Positions 23,826 to 30,727 of a stretch of DNA of 31,039 nt are shown piece after piece. The notes below the pieces were generated by a model, which saw nothing but the letters and a program-made list of their open reading frames with translations, made no database searches and was not told the origin of the DNA. Numbering within the stretch: position 1 is the stretch's first letter; every line of letters starts with the position of its first letter. The DNA lies in assembly GCA_039028975.1 (NCBI GenBank), contig JBCCHB010000183.1, positions 1-31,039 of the forward strand. The letters are read 5' to 3'. The position numbers and the translations under genes are program-made. This stretch comes from JAHBNG01 sp039028975 (GTDB lineage: Bacteria > Chloroflexota > Anaerolineae > Caldilineales > Caldilineaceae).

Positions 23826-23846
23826 CGAAAACACAAGGAGAACCAA

Positions 23847-24797
23847 ATGAAAGTTTTAATCGCCGTAACTTGGGCAAACCGCATGGTTGACGATTTACGT
23901 AAAGCGCTTCCAGATATAGAATTTCTAGTAGGCGAAACACAAGAAGAGATCGATGCTTTAGCCAGTGAAGCAGATGTGGCCATTGGCTCCATTAGCCGTG
24001 AATCATTCTTGGCTGCCAAAAATTTGAAATGGATTCAATCATCCAGCGCGGGCGTAGAATGGATGGGCCGCATCCCTGAAATTCAGGTGAGTGACGTAAA
24101 GGTAACCAATGTACGCGGTGCCCACGCCACCACCATTGCCGAACATACGCTGGGCATGCTCTTTTTCCTTACCCGCGGATTTGGCATGCTCTATGAAAAT
24201 CAAAAAGCTCATAAGTGGGGTGCCGGTCCAGACTATGGCGGCAGAGGCGTTGCCGGTTTGACCATGGGCGTCATCGGCTTGGGGCAATTGGGGCGTGCCA
24301 TTGCCAAACGAGCCGAAGCGTGCGAAATGACCGTTATTGCTGTGGATGTCCACGAAGTCCCTAAGCCAGACTACGTCAGTGAAGTAGGTCTGCTGGACAA
24401 GATGGACGATCTGCTCCAGCGCTCTGATGTGGTTGTCGTGGCTGCCCCTATTACGGACCAGACTAAAGGTATGCTTGGGCCAGACCAACTCGTCCAAATG
24501 AAGTCATCGGCCTATCTGGTCGTTATCTCCCGCGGTAAGATCATTGATGAGCCAACCCTGATTCAGATGCTCAATGATGGGAAGTTAGCCGGTGCCGCCC
24601 TTGACGTCACCTACACCGAACCGCTACCGGAAGACGATCCGCTTTGGGACGCACCCAACTGCTTTATTACCCCCCACTGTTCACCTTCGTCTGACCAGAC
24701 CCACAGCAATGTCAAAGCGATTATCATCGATAACCTCAAACGATATATGGCCGGGGAAGAGTTGGTGAACCCTGTGAACAAAAAATTGGGGTACTAG
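23847..24797 (+). CDS. D-2-hydroxyacid dehydrogenase
   Basis: This 316-residue NAD(P)-dependent enzyme has the motif GVIGLGQLGRAIAKR (about 140-154) and the catalytic Arg in VISRGKIID (about 229), Glu in YTEPLPEDDPLWD (about 257) and His in ITPHCSP (about 277). The PLPEDDPLW segment is typical of the glyoxylate/2-ketoacid reductase branch. It differs clearly from the dehydrogenase at 9210, so the two are not a recent duplication. AAGGAG lies 6 nt before the ATG. It is followed 8 nt later by the fucosidase gene, pointing to a sugar catabolic operon. The yefM operator lies 22 bp upstream. Confidence 0.9.
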   Translation: MKVLIAVTWANRMVDDLRKALPDIEFLVGETQEEIDALASEADVAIGSISRESFLAAKNLKWIQSSSAGVEWMGRIPEIQVSDVKVTNVRGAHATTIAEHTLGMLFFLTRGFGMLYENQKAHKWGAGPDYGGRGVAGLTMGVIGLGQLGRAIAKRAEACEMTVIAVDVHEVPKPDYVSEVGLLDKMDDLLQRSDVVVVAAPITDQTKGMLGPDQLVQMKSSAYLVVISRGKIIDEPTLIQMLNDGKLAGAALDVTYTEPLPEDDPLWDAPNCFITPHCSPSSDQTHSNVKAIIIDNLKRYMAGEELVNPVNKKLGY

Positions 24798-24805
24798 GAG
24801 GTATA

Positions 24806-25924
24806 ATGCAATACCAACCAACATACGAATCTGTCTCTCAACATCCAGTCCCCGAGTGGTATCACGATGCCAAATTAGGTATCTTTATTCACTGGGGGCT
24901 TTACTCTGTGCCGGCTTGGGCCTATGTGGGTATGGACTTGGGAGAACTATTGGGCGGTGAGGACTTCTCGAACATCGATCCCAATTCTAAAGCATGGGAA
25001 AAGTGGTTTGCCCACAACGCCTACGCTGAATGGTATTTGAATACCCTGCGCATCGACGGTAGCCCCACGCAGGAATATCATGCAAAAGCCTACGGCGCAG
25101 ATTTCGATTACTTTGACTTCGTGCCCATGTTCAATGAAGCGATCAAAGCATGGAATCCGGACGAGTGGGCCAACCTCTTCAGCCAGGTGAATGCCCGTTA
25201 CGTGGTCTTAACCACCAAACATCACGATGGCTTTTTGATGTGGCCTAGCCAAACGCCCAATCCACACCGCGCGAACTACCATGCCGAACGGGATTTAGTG
25301 GGCGAACTGGGTCAGTCTGTTCGCAGCCGAGGAATGAAGATGGCCTACTACTACTCTGGCGGGGTCGACTGGACCTTTAACCCTACTGTGGTCACCGGTA
25401 TCGGACAGATGGCCGAAACGATTCCGCAGATGCCCGAGTATGTAGGGTATGCCAACGCCCACTGGCGCGAACTCATCGACCGCTACGAGACAGCCATCAT
25501 GTGGAACGACATTGCTTATCCCAAAGAGACCGACCTAAACCCACTCTTTGCTGAATACTATAACAAGATGCCCGATGGCCTCATCAACAATCGCTTCATT
25601 CAAGATCGAGAGCTGCGTCTGTCTGGCGAAAACGACAATCACCATGACTTTACTACGCCCGAATACACCTCCTACGGCGAGATCAAGGAGGACAAGTGGG
25701 AGTCGTGCCGAGGTATTGGTCACTCCTTTGGCTACAACCAGATTGAAGGGGCGGAAGAACATCTGACCGTTGAGGAACTGGTGCGCTCATTTGTGGACAT
25801 TGTGAGCAAAAATGGTAATCTACTCCTGAACTGGTGTCAGAAGTTGGACCAGATGGCATTTTACCGTTCTCCTCTTTTCGGTCATACCCAGAACACGGGC
25901 TTTTGTCACTTGCTTTTGAACTGA
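24806..25924 (+). pseudogene. GH29 alpha-L-fucosidase, C-terminus removed by an integrated element
   Basis: The product shows GH29 signatures: WYHDAKLGIFIHWGLYSVPA (about 18-37), KHHDGFLMWPS (about 138-148) and MWNDIAYP with the probable nucleophile Asp235. The family-conserved segment FVDIVSKNGNLLLN ends at Asn342 and should continue VGPxxDGxIP. Here it changes abruptly to WCQKLDQMAFYRSP and stops at 25922-25924. The last 30 residues are encoded by the integrated element, and perhaps 80-100 native residues are lost, though the catalytic domain is nearly complete. There is no signal peptide, so it would act on imported fucosides. It follows the dehydrogenase gene after 8 nt with GGAGG before the ATG. 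Confidence 0.88.
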
Positions 25925-27992
25925 TGTCAGAAGTTATATCCGATGGCTTTTCTTCCTGACCATTTTCAAATGTAGAGTTACTATTCACGCTATCGCCATC
26001 TTGGGTCATATTTATACTAGCATCTACACCTGCTGTCTCAGTCTCCGTAAGGCCGTTCAAATAATCATTGTAAGTCTCACTAATATCGAAATACCGCTTG
26101 AATCGCCTTGGCTTATACTCCCCTATTGTTCTTGAATATTCTACATACTGCCTCATGATCGCCCTCCAGGTGCGGTTTGGGAAGTGACGGGCAACCTCAC
26201 GTTGATCATTCTCACCATGCATTAACTCAACCAATTTTTTCTTTTCGGCTGTTAACCAAAAATCACCTAATATAGATTGGTGAGGAAGAATTGCTTCATC
26301 CGCGGAACCATCTTTCCATCGAACACAAATTTGTAATCCGTAGTCATCAACACGCTTGACTTCTATTGTATTAATGAGTAAATGTACAATTTGACGTTTT
26401 TCCTCGATCTTCATGTATGACCAATTTTGAAGAACTTCCTCACAGGAATCCTTTAGACTATGGATCCGTTCAATATAGGCTAATTCTCTCGTATGATCTT
26501 CTAATTCCTGTTTCAGTCGATTACATTCTAGTTGAGCATCTTCATATCGCTTTTCCACTTCAGCAATCATCTGAGGATTTTTGAGACTAGAAAGACTCGA
26601 GATTAAATTGTCCATGACAATATTCAGTTGATCCAATTGAGCCTGTTTTAGCTGCCGTTGTTGCTCGAATTTGTTTGGATACGTGTCTAACACTTCTTCC
26701 CATTGGTCAAAATCAAACGTGGCGTTCAGTCTTTGAAGCAGGAATTCACTGACTTTCTCATCAATGTAACAGGCTTTTTTACCCCAAAGCACCTTGTCAG
26801 CATATTTTGACCACCCTAAATATCGATAATACTGATAATGGTTAAACCATATGGTACCCGCTACAAGCCAATTCCCATCTATATCCTGGAATGAAACCAA
26901 CCCGGCATAGAGAGGTCTTGATTCTGGGCGATTGGAATCTTTGGAGTTTCTTGCGTTCACGCGGTTGGGTGACCACTCAGTATTGGGGCTTCCGTCGATA
27001 TTGACCTTAGAAAGATAATTAAAGGCTTGTCGGAATGTCTCTTCATCAATAATTGCTGGATGATTGTCCCAGATAACGATATTTCCGTTTATCATCCAGT
27101 GCCCCAAATACATTGCATTGGTCAACATGGCGCGCAATCCGTTTCGACTAGCACACCATTTCCCATGATGTTGCCGAATTCTGTAATGAACGCGATACCC
27201 TTCGGGAGGCTTACATTCAGCGGGGTCTGGATAATAAGGGCCATGCTCCAATATATGCTGGGCTGTAGTACGAATATGTCCCCCAAATGAAAGGAATAGC
27301 CGCCAGTACTCACGAATAACTTCGGCATAAGCTTCAAAAATTTCCAGCTTACGCCATTGTTCATTTGGGATTCCATTCGGCAAATGCTTACGGTCATCAA
27401 TCATGTATCCTGTTGGTATCGAAGCCCCTGACCATCGGCCGCTCATCGCAAGTCGCTGTTTGGAACGATGCAGTTTCCCAATTACAAATGAATTGATATA
27501 TTCTGCTGCCATTTCAGATTTGAACCGAAATTGGCGGGCATGATGAGGCCCCATTTGTTCGTGAAAGAAATTGTAGATCATGGATGGTGTGATTACGAGC
27601 ACTTTGTGTTGTTTACATGCCTCGATGAAAATATTCACTTGAATCTGCGTTACATCTCGAAAGAGCCGATCTTCATCTTGGCACGCAACTGCACCAATCT
27701 CGTCGTTGGTAATGAGTCGAAAGAGTTCGCTCATACCCTCACGTTCATCAATTCTTTTTGTGCCACTAACTCCAGCATCCATATCAATCATGATGATATT
27801 CTCTTCCTCCCATCCAAGCCCCGTTATGTACGATGTCATATCCACGGTTTGAATCTCGGTTGAAAGATTACCAACCTGTGCCATCGTGGATTGGCGGTAA
27901 TAGTTCGCAGCAGGCAGATGCAAGGGGAGGGGAGTGTCATATGATGTTGATGGTTCAGCCTCTTCTTGTTTTTGTTGATATCGTTTAGTCAT
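25683..27992 (-). CDS. Large serine recombinase (site-specific integrase)
   Basis: The 769-residue frame has a resolvase-type catalytic domain (about 28-180) with the nucleophile probably Ser35 in YYRQSTMAQ, DMDAGVSGTKRIDEREG, and EDRLFRD (about 107-113). A recombinase domain (about 200-340, GYMIDDRKHL, MLTNAMYLGHW), an extended coiled coil (about 455-530, NKFEQQRQLKQAQLDQLN) and a C-terminal region follow. The usual zinc-ribbon cysteine pairs are not visible around residues 355-410; only one Cys (KKACY) remains. A low-complexity Ser/Asp tail repeats PSDxTSDxSS. From about residue 721 the frame is antisense fucosidase DNA, so the native C-terminus depends on integration. AAGGAG precedes the ATG by 8 nt. 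Confidence 0.9.
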   Translation of the reverse strand: MTKRYQQKQEEAEPSTSYDTPLPLHLPAANYYRQSTMAQVGNLSTEIQTVDMTSYITGLGWEEENIIMIDMDAGVSGTKRIDEREGMSELFRLITNDEIGAVACQDEDRLFRDVTQIQVNIFIEACKQHKVLVITPSMIYNFFHEQMGPHHARQFRFKSEMAAEYINSFVIGKLHRSKQRLAMSGRWSGASIPTGYMIDDRKHLPNGIPNEQWRKLEIFEAYAEVIREYWRLFLSFGGHIRTTAQHILEHGPYYPDPAECKPPEGYRVHYRIRQHHGKWCASRNGLRAMLTNAMYLGHWMINGNIVIWDNHPAIIDEETFRQAFNYLSKVNIDGSPNTEWSPNRVNARNSKDSNRPESRPLYAGLVSFQDIDGNWLVAGTIWFNHYQYYRYLGWSKYADKVLWGKKACYIDEKVSEFLLQRLNATFDFDQWEEVLDTYPNKFEQQRQLKQAQLDQLNIVMDNLISSLSSLKNPQMIAEVEKRYEDAQLECNRLKQELEDHTRELAYIERIHSLKDSCEEVLQNWSYMKIEEKRQIVHLLINTIEVKRVDDYGLQICVRWKDGSADEAILPHQSILGDFWLTAEKKKLVELMHGENDQREVARHFPNRTWRAIMRQYVEYSRTIGEYKPRRFKRYFDISETYNDYLNGLTETETAGVDASINMTQDGDSVNSNSTFENGQEEKPSDITSDISSKASDKSPCSGYDRKEENGKMPSGPTSDTSSGVDYHFCSQCPQMSAPVPQRSDVLPPLQSGCSQRSDQYLGTTPTCPP
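25828..25935. repeat. 90-bp-spaced direct repeat at the element's left junction
   Basis: GAACTGGTGTCAGAAGTT (25828-25845) and GAACTGATGTCAGAAGTT (25918-25935) match at 17 of 18 positions, and both are followed by a GATGGC at the same distance. The first copy begins within the conserved LLLN codons of the fucosidase. In the recombinase frame the pair encodes a 30-residue repeat. Confidence 0.7.
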
Positions 27993-28134
27993 AGCTCTTC
28001 TCCTTCGGAATGGATTCCAATGGATATCGTCTCAAATAAGCCCGAATCATTACCAGATAGATTGTTTTAAGGTCTGGTTGTTTCGGTTCGTTTGTCTGTG
28101 TTTTACTTGTGATCTCATTTATTGCCGTGGACAT
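27985..28134 (-). CDS. 49-residue protein translationally coupled to the recombinase
   Basis: An ATG at 28134 follows AGAGGTG at 6-7 nt and encodes a 49-residue basic protein: polar N-terminus (MSTAINEITSKTQTNEPKQ), then DLKTIYLVMIRAYLRRYPLE, which looks like one amphipathic helix. Its TAA (27985-27987) lies inside the recombinase start region: ATG of the recombinase and this stop share ATGACTAA. The recombinase Shine-Dalgarno AAGGAG lies within its last codons. Translation of the two is therefore very likely coupled. I do not recognise the protein; an accessory or directionality role is only a guess. Confidence 0.7.
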   Translation of the reverse strand: MSTAINEITSKTQTNEPKQPDLKTIYLVMIRAYLRRYPLESIPKEKSYD

Positions 28135-28265
28135 ATTTCACCTCTTGAAATGTTGAAAGAGCAATGAATAGCAACTGGTAGAATACTTTGACACATCCTG
28201 TATTGAAGTATATTTTTTTTTGACTAATATTCAGATATGCGAAGTACAATTTGCAGCCTCATAGG
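28135..28265. other. Upstream region of the recombinase operon
   Basis: A+T-rich leader without a gene. A nine-base A/T run (TTTTTTTTT near 28208) and a TATACT on the minus strand could belong to the promoter, but no -35 box is convincing. Confidence 0.3.
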
Positions 28266-28429
28266 GAGGAGAGAGTGGTTTAGGCTAATCCCAAAAATAG
28301 ATCATACGCGGTCACTACGGACATGAGGTCGGACGCATGGAAATTTCCCCAGTAACCGATAACATCTCCCGCCCGACCTCATGTCTCAACGTATACTTAT
28401 TTTTCTGGAATGACCTTACTCTCTCCTGC
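28266..28429. repeat. Long imperfect inverted repeat (about 60-67-bp arms)
   Basis: GACATGAGGTCGG (28320-28332) and CCGACCTCATGTC (28373-28385) pair perfectly around a 40-nt loop. Pairing resumes outward: the left arm AGGAGAGAGT (28267-28276) and CATACG are matched by ACTCTCTCCT and CGTATAC on the right arm. The whole could fold into one extended hairpin between the recombinase operon and the gene at 28467. Confidence 0.7.
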
Positions 28430-28466
28430 AACGCTAAAGATAGATGAAGTAATTATCGTATTTGGG

Positions 28467-28718
28467 CTAGTTAAGAACCTGCTTTATCTTAGCTTCATTT
28501 ACGATAATGGGGCTATTGATATGTTCGGTCACACAGGCATAGCCCTGTGCGCCCAGTATCTCCTGAGCTTGGAAGATAGATAGCTCGAGATACTTACATA
28601 CATCGTAGAGTATGAGCAGTTCGCTCAGGCACGCAACTGGAAAATCTAATCCAGCAGATTCCTGTAGATCAACCCGAAGTTGTTGGAGGGCTTTGATGCC
28701 TCGTATATCAGTATGCAT
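28467..28718 (-). CDS. Unrecognised 83-residue protein of the integrated element
   Basis: The product begins MHTDIRGIKALQQLRVDLQE and is a mostly helical, mildly acidic protein with Cys at about 31, 42 and 63 and a KYLELSIFQAQEILGAQGYACV stretch. I recognise no domain. The ATG at 28718 is preferred because AAGGTGAT lies a few bases upstream; an earlier in-frame GTG at 28745 lies inside a perfect hairpin. It is on the same strand as the recombinase but separated from it by the long inverted repeat, so it is likely transcribed separately. Confidence 0.55.
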   Translation of the reverse strand: MHTDIRGIKALQQLRVDLQESAGLDFPVACLSELLILYDVCKYLELSIFQAQEILGAQGYACVTEHINSPIIVNEAKIKQVLN

Positions 28719-28741
28719 AGTGATCACCTTTTCATACGAGA

Positions 28742-28769
28742 CCAAAGGTTGAGGTATACTAACCTTTGG
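28742..28769 (-). promoter_or_regulatory. Perfect hairpin in the leader of the 83-residue gene
   Basis: CCAAAGGTT and AACCTTTGG pair around a 10-nt loop, ending 24 nt before the start codon at 28718. It could control translation of that gene or bind a regulator. Confidence 0.5.
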
Positions 28770-28800
28770 CAGTTTCGGTTCCTAATCAAATTGCCATTTT

Positions 28801-28827
28801 GAAGCCGGTATTCGCCGTACCGGCTTC
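28801..28827 (-). promoter_or_regulatory. Perfect 10-bp hairpin, terminator- or attenuator-like
   Basis: GAAGCCGGTA and TACCGGCTTC enclose 7 nt. On the minus strand a consensus AGGAG with ATGACATCCACATAA, a four-codon frame (start at 28869), lies upstream of it. No U-run follows the stem on either strand. Confidence 0.5.
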
Positions 28828-28952
28828 AGACACATATTTTCACCATATATGTTTATGTGGATGTCATGAAATTATCCTCCTGATTGAAACTAAAGTAGAA
28901 GCAACTAACAACCTGGATGTATAAACAAGCCAGTAGTCAAGTGAAACTGCAG

Positions 28953-29054
28953 CGTGGTAAGTACAAATCAAGAACCGTTTGTACCTACACACCTATAAAT
29001 CTACCACGGCTTTCCCAATCAGGCAAAATTAGTCCCAAATAGCTCCAATCAGGC
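28953..29054. promoter_or_regulatory. Nested palindrome and 30-bp-spaced direct repeats before the HTH gene
   Basis: CGTGGTA (28953-28959) pairs with TACCACG (29002-29008), and inside it GTACAAA (28961-28967) pairs with TTTGTAC (28978-28984). Then CCAATCAGGC occurs at 29015-29024 and 29045-29054, exactly 30 bp (about three helical turns) apart, ending 22 bp before the ATG at 29077. The layout fits operator or iteron sites. Confidence 0.55.
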
Positions 29055-29076
29055 CCACTGACTTACCGATTAGCGA

Positions 29077-29304
29077 ATGGAATCCGTACCGTTAACTGAT
29101 GATCTGAATACTAAGTGGTATGACGTTGCTGGGGCATGTGACTATCTCTCCGTGTCTAAAACCACGCTATACCGCTACATGAAGGATGGTCGTTTGCCCT
29201 TCTATCATCTCGCGGGGACAACCAGTAGGCGAGTCAAAAAGAGTGATCTCGATGCTCTACTCATTTTGGTTGATCCAAATGATATGAATGAGGATGACGA
29301 GTAG
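29077..29304 (+). CDS. Excisionase/HTH_17-type DNA-binding protein
   Basis: The 75-residue protein has the winged-helix pattern WYDVAGACDYLSVSKTTLYRYMKDGRLPFYHLAGTTSRRVKKSDLDALL (about 13-61), the layout of helix_turn_helix 17 proteins, which include excisionases and AlpA-like regulators. The C-terminus is acidic (DPNDMNEDDE). It is the only plus-strand gene in the element and has its own repeat-rich upstream region. Beside a serine recombinase a recombination directionality or regulatory role is reasonable, though factors for serine integrases are diverse. No good Shine-Dalgarno sequence precedes the ATG. Confidence 0.8.
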   Translation: MESVPLTDDLNTKWYDVAGACDYLSVSKTTLYRYMKDGRLPFYHLAGTTSRRVKKSDLDALLILVDPNDMNEDDE

Positions 29305-29313
29305 CCAGCCATA

Positions 29314-29529
29314 TCAAATGCTCAAGCTCACTAAACAATGCCCCGTTAAACTTCCGCTCAACAAACAGCTCTCGCTTCTGAGTATAGATTCCCTATTCCT
29401 TCCCTTCCTATATCTCTGCCGCAAATTCGGGCAGACCATAGCCACGCATTCATATCCATATTGCATTTGTAACTCAATGGGACTCCATTGTTGTTGATTA
29501 AAAACCCATACCCACCGCATATTGTTCAT
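29314..29529 (-). CDS. Possible 71-residue protein of unknown function
   Basis: An ATG at 29529 follows AAGGAG with a 5-nt spacer and gives a basic product starting MNNMRWVWVFNQQQWSPIEL, with GYECVAMVCPNLRQRYRKGRN in the middle and four Cys. It converges on the HTH gene, the stops being 9 nt apart. The ribosome-binding site supports it, but I recognise nothing and the C-terminal half looks poorly structured. Confidence 0.45.
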   Translation of the reverse strand: MNNMRWVWVFNQQQWSPIELQMQYGYECVAMVCPNLRQRYRKGRNRESILRSESCLLSGSLTGHCLVSLSI

Positions 29530-29654
29530 TCTTGCTCCTTGCTTACACTAATCAAATTTCTGTTGATCCAGAGACATTGGATCGATATACTATTCACAAA
29601 TCTAGAATGGAGGGTCGATTGTGTCACCAACCGACACCTCCGGTATAGCTACAG

Positions 29655-29948
29655 CTAGTACGCTGGGAACTCAAACAGGCTTGCGAACCCATAGGCCATC
29701 GTAGCTAAACTACAGACTGTTGCCAGAGCAAAGGTCCGCAGCATATCCGGCGTTAGTTTATGATACCAACGTCGATTACTCAGCGAAGCTCTCAGATGTT
29801 GCAGCAGCTTTTGGTCTTCAGGAGAACGATTATTGAAGAGTACTTTTACGTTTCCGCCTTGTAGCTCTTCTATTTCTCCTAGCCGTTCCAATAGCTTCAT
29901 ACTATGTGAGCTCTTCTTAAACGTAGCGTTGAGTTGAATTCTACTCAC
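29655..29948 (-). CDS. Small protein with a C-terminal membrane segment
   Basis: The product of up to 97 residues has a charged helical first half (SMKLLERLGEIEELQGGNVK, LLQHLRASL) and a hydrophobic segment near the end (TFALATVCSLATMAYGFASLF), suggesting tail-anchoring in the membrane. A strong AAGGAGGTGA (about 29959-29950 on the minus strand) overlaps the GTG taken as start, so the true start may be the in-frame ATT 9 nt later or the ATG at codon 17. I recognise no family. It is on the same strand as the next upstream genes. Confidence 0.55.
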   Translation of the reverse strand: MSRIQLNATFKKSSHSMKLLERLGEIEELQGGNVKVLFNNRSPEDQKLLQHLRASLSNRRWYHKLTPDMLRTFALATVCSLATMAYGFASLFEFPAY

Positions 29949-30075
29949 CTCCTTCTATACAAGCTTGGGAGACCTTTAACATTTGGTGCTCCGGTCCCAA
30001 TCCAGACCGCTAGAATCTGTCCTGGTTAGGTTCACCAAACGCCGTTGCGTACCAGCATATAACTGGCAATATGGG

Positions 30076-30110
30076 CGAGAAGGGTAGGCAAGATGAACCT
30101 ACCCTTCTCG
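30076..30110. terminator. Perfect 13-bp hairpin after the 139-residue gene
   Basis: CGAGAAGGGTAGG and CCTACCCTTCTCG pair around 9 nt, beginning 11 nt past the stop of the minus-strand gene at 30122. No U-run follows on that strand, so it may be a processing or stabilising stem rather than an intrinsic terminator. Confidence 0.5.
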
Positions 30111-30121
30111 ATTTGCTTACG

Positions 30122-30541
30122 TCACTGTTGCTGATTCTTCCGATTTTTGAACTCAATCGTGTTCACATCATAACGAGCAGCAATCGAGCGAATCTGCGAC
30201 AAGTACTCCTGAAGTCCCTTTACCGAAGTCAGCGAGAAGATGTCATCTACTTCAAGTTGCAAAACTCTTTGTGTCTCATGTTCATGGTATAAGAACACTC
30301 GTGATTGTTCTCCTCGATACACCGCACGCCCGCACGCGTCGCAGCGAGCGCCACTTTCTTCAGAACGCAAGATGCGTTTATCTTCAGGCTCATCCAAGCC
30401 AGTAAGATCCCCAACGTCTGCTCCACATAAATACACATGTGGGAAAGGGACCTTTTTGAGTCTTACAGCCGTTACATCAGCCTCTTTACTTGGAATGAAT
30501 TCTCGTACTCGTGGTGAGCGAAGATCTATGTCTATACCCAT
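30122..30541 (-). CDS. Unrecognised 139-residue protein
   Basis: The product begins MGIDIDLRSPRVREFIPSKE, has VPFPHVYLCGADVGDLTG, a CDAC motif within GARCDACGRAVYRGEQSRVF (about 85-104) that may bind a metal or a thiol with Cys66 (YLCG), and a helical C-terminus ending FKNRKNQQQ. No family is recognised. GGAGG lies 8 nt before the ATG at 30541, and that ATG directly follows the stop of a 60-codon frame. It seems to be part of a minus-strand operon entering from the right edge. Confidence 0.65.
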   Translation of the reverse strand: MGIDIDLRSPRVREFIPSKEADVTAVRLKKVPFPHVYLCGADVGDLTGLDEPEDKRILRSEESGARCDACGRAVYRGEQSRVFLYHEHETQRVLQLEVDDIFSLTSVKGLQEYLSQIRSIAARYDVNTIEFKNRKNQQQ

Positions 30542-30724
30542 TCATTTCACCTCCAATCTATCCAGCCGGTTGGATAACAGGTTGGCTGGTGCCAATTGTC
30601 GCACGAATGCAACATCTGGTATCAACCAAATTTTGGAGGGACACGTGTAACAGTGAGCGTTAGCTGCAATGTAGTAGGAGAGGTTGACAACACTTAGGTG
30701 CTGCCAACCTCCATATATGTACAC
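30542..30724 (-). CDS. Possible 60-residue protein filling the gap between two genes
   Basis: This frame starts at a GTG 3 nt after the stop of the gene at 30728 and ends with TGA immediately before the ATG at 30541, so it fits exactly between neighbours. The product (MYIYGGWQHLSVVNLSYYIA...) has a HCYTC pair. There is no ribosome-binding site, and a hairpin (30681-30710) lies near its start, so it may be a non-coding gap. Confidence 0.3.
   Translation of the reverse strand: MYIYGGWQHLSVVNLSYYIAANAHCYTCPSKIWLIPDVAFVRQLAPANLLSNRLDRLEVK
30681..30710 (-). promoter_or_regulatory. Hairpin between minus-strand genes
   Basis: In the minus-strand RNA AGGUUGGCAGCAC pairs with GUGUUGUCAACCU (two G-U pairs) around CUAA, 18 nt after the stop of the gene at 30728. 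Confidence 0.45.
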
Positions 30725-30727
30725 GAC

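Noticed and set aside
25683..25830. Treating the last 49 recombinase residues as a native domain
   Set aside because: They are encoded by the antisense of conserved GH29 codons, so they are host-derived run-on.
27027..27863. Plus-strand frames opposite the recombinase
   Set aside because: They are antisense to conserved catalytic and recombinase domains and lack ribosome-binding sites.
29985..30060. tRNA-like appearance near GGTGCTCCGGTCCCAATCC
   Set aside because: There is no cloverleaf, anticodon arm or CCA-adjacent acceptor stem; only a short GGTC/GACC stem is present.
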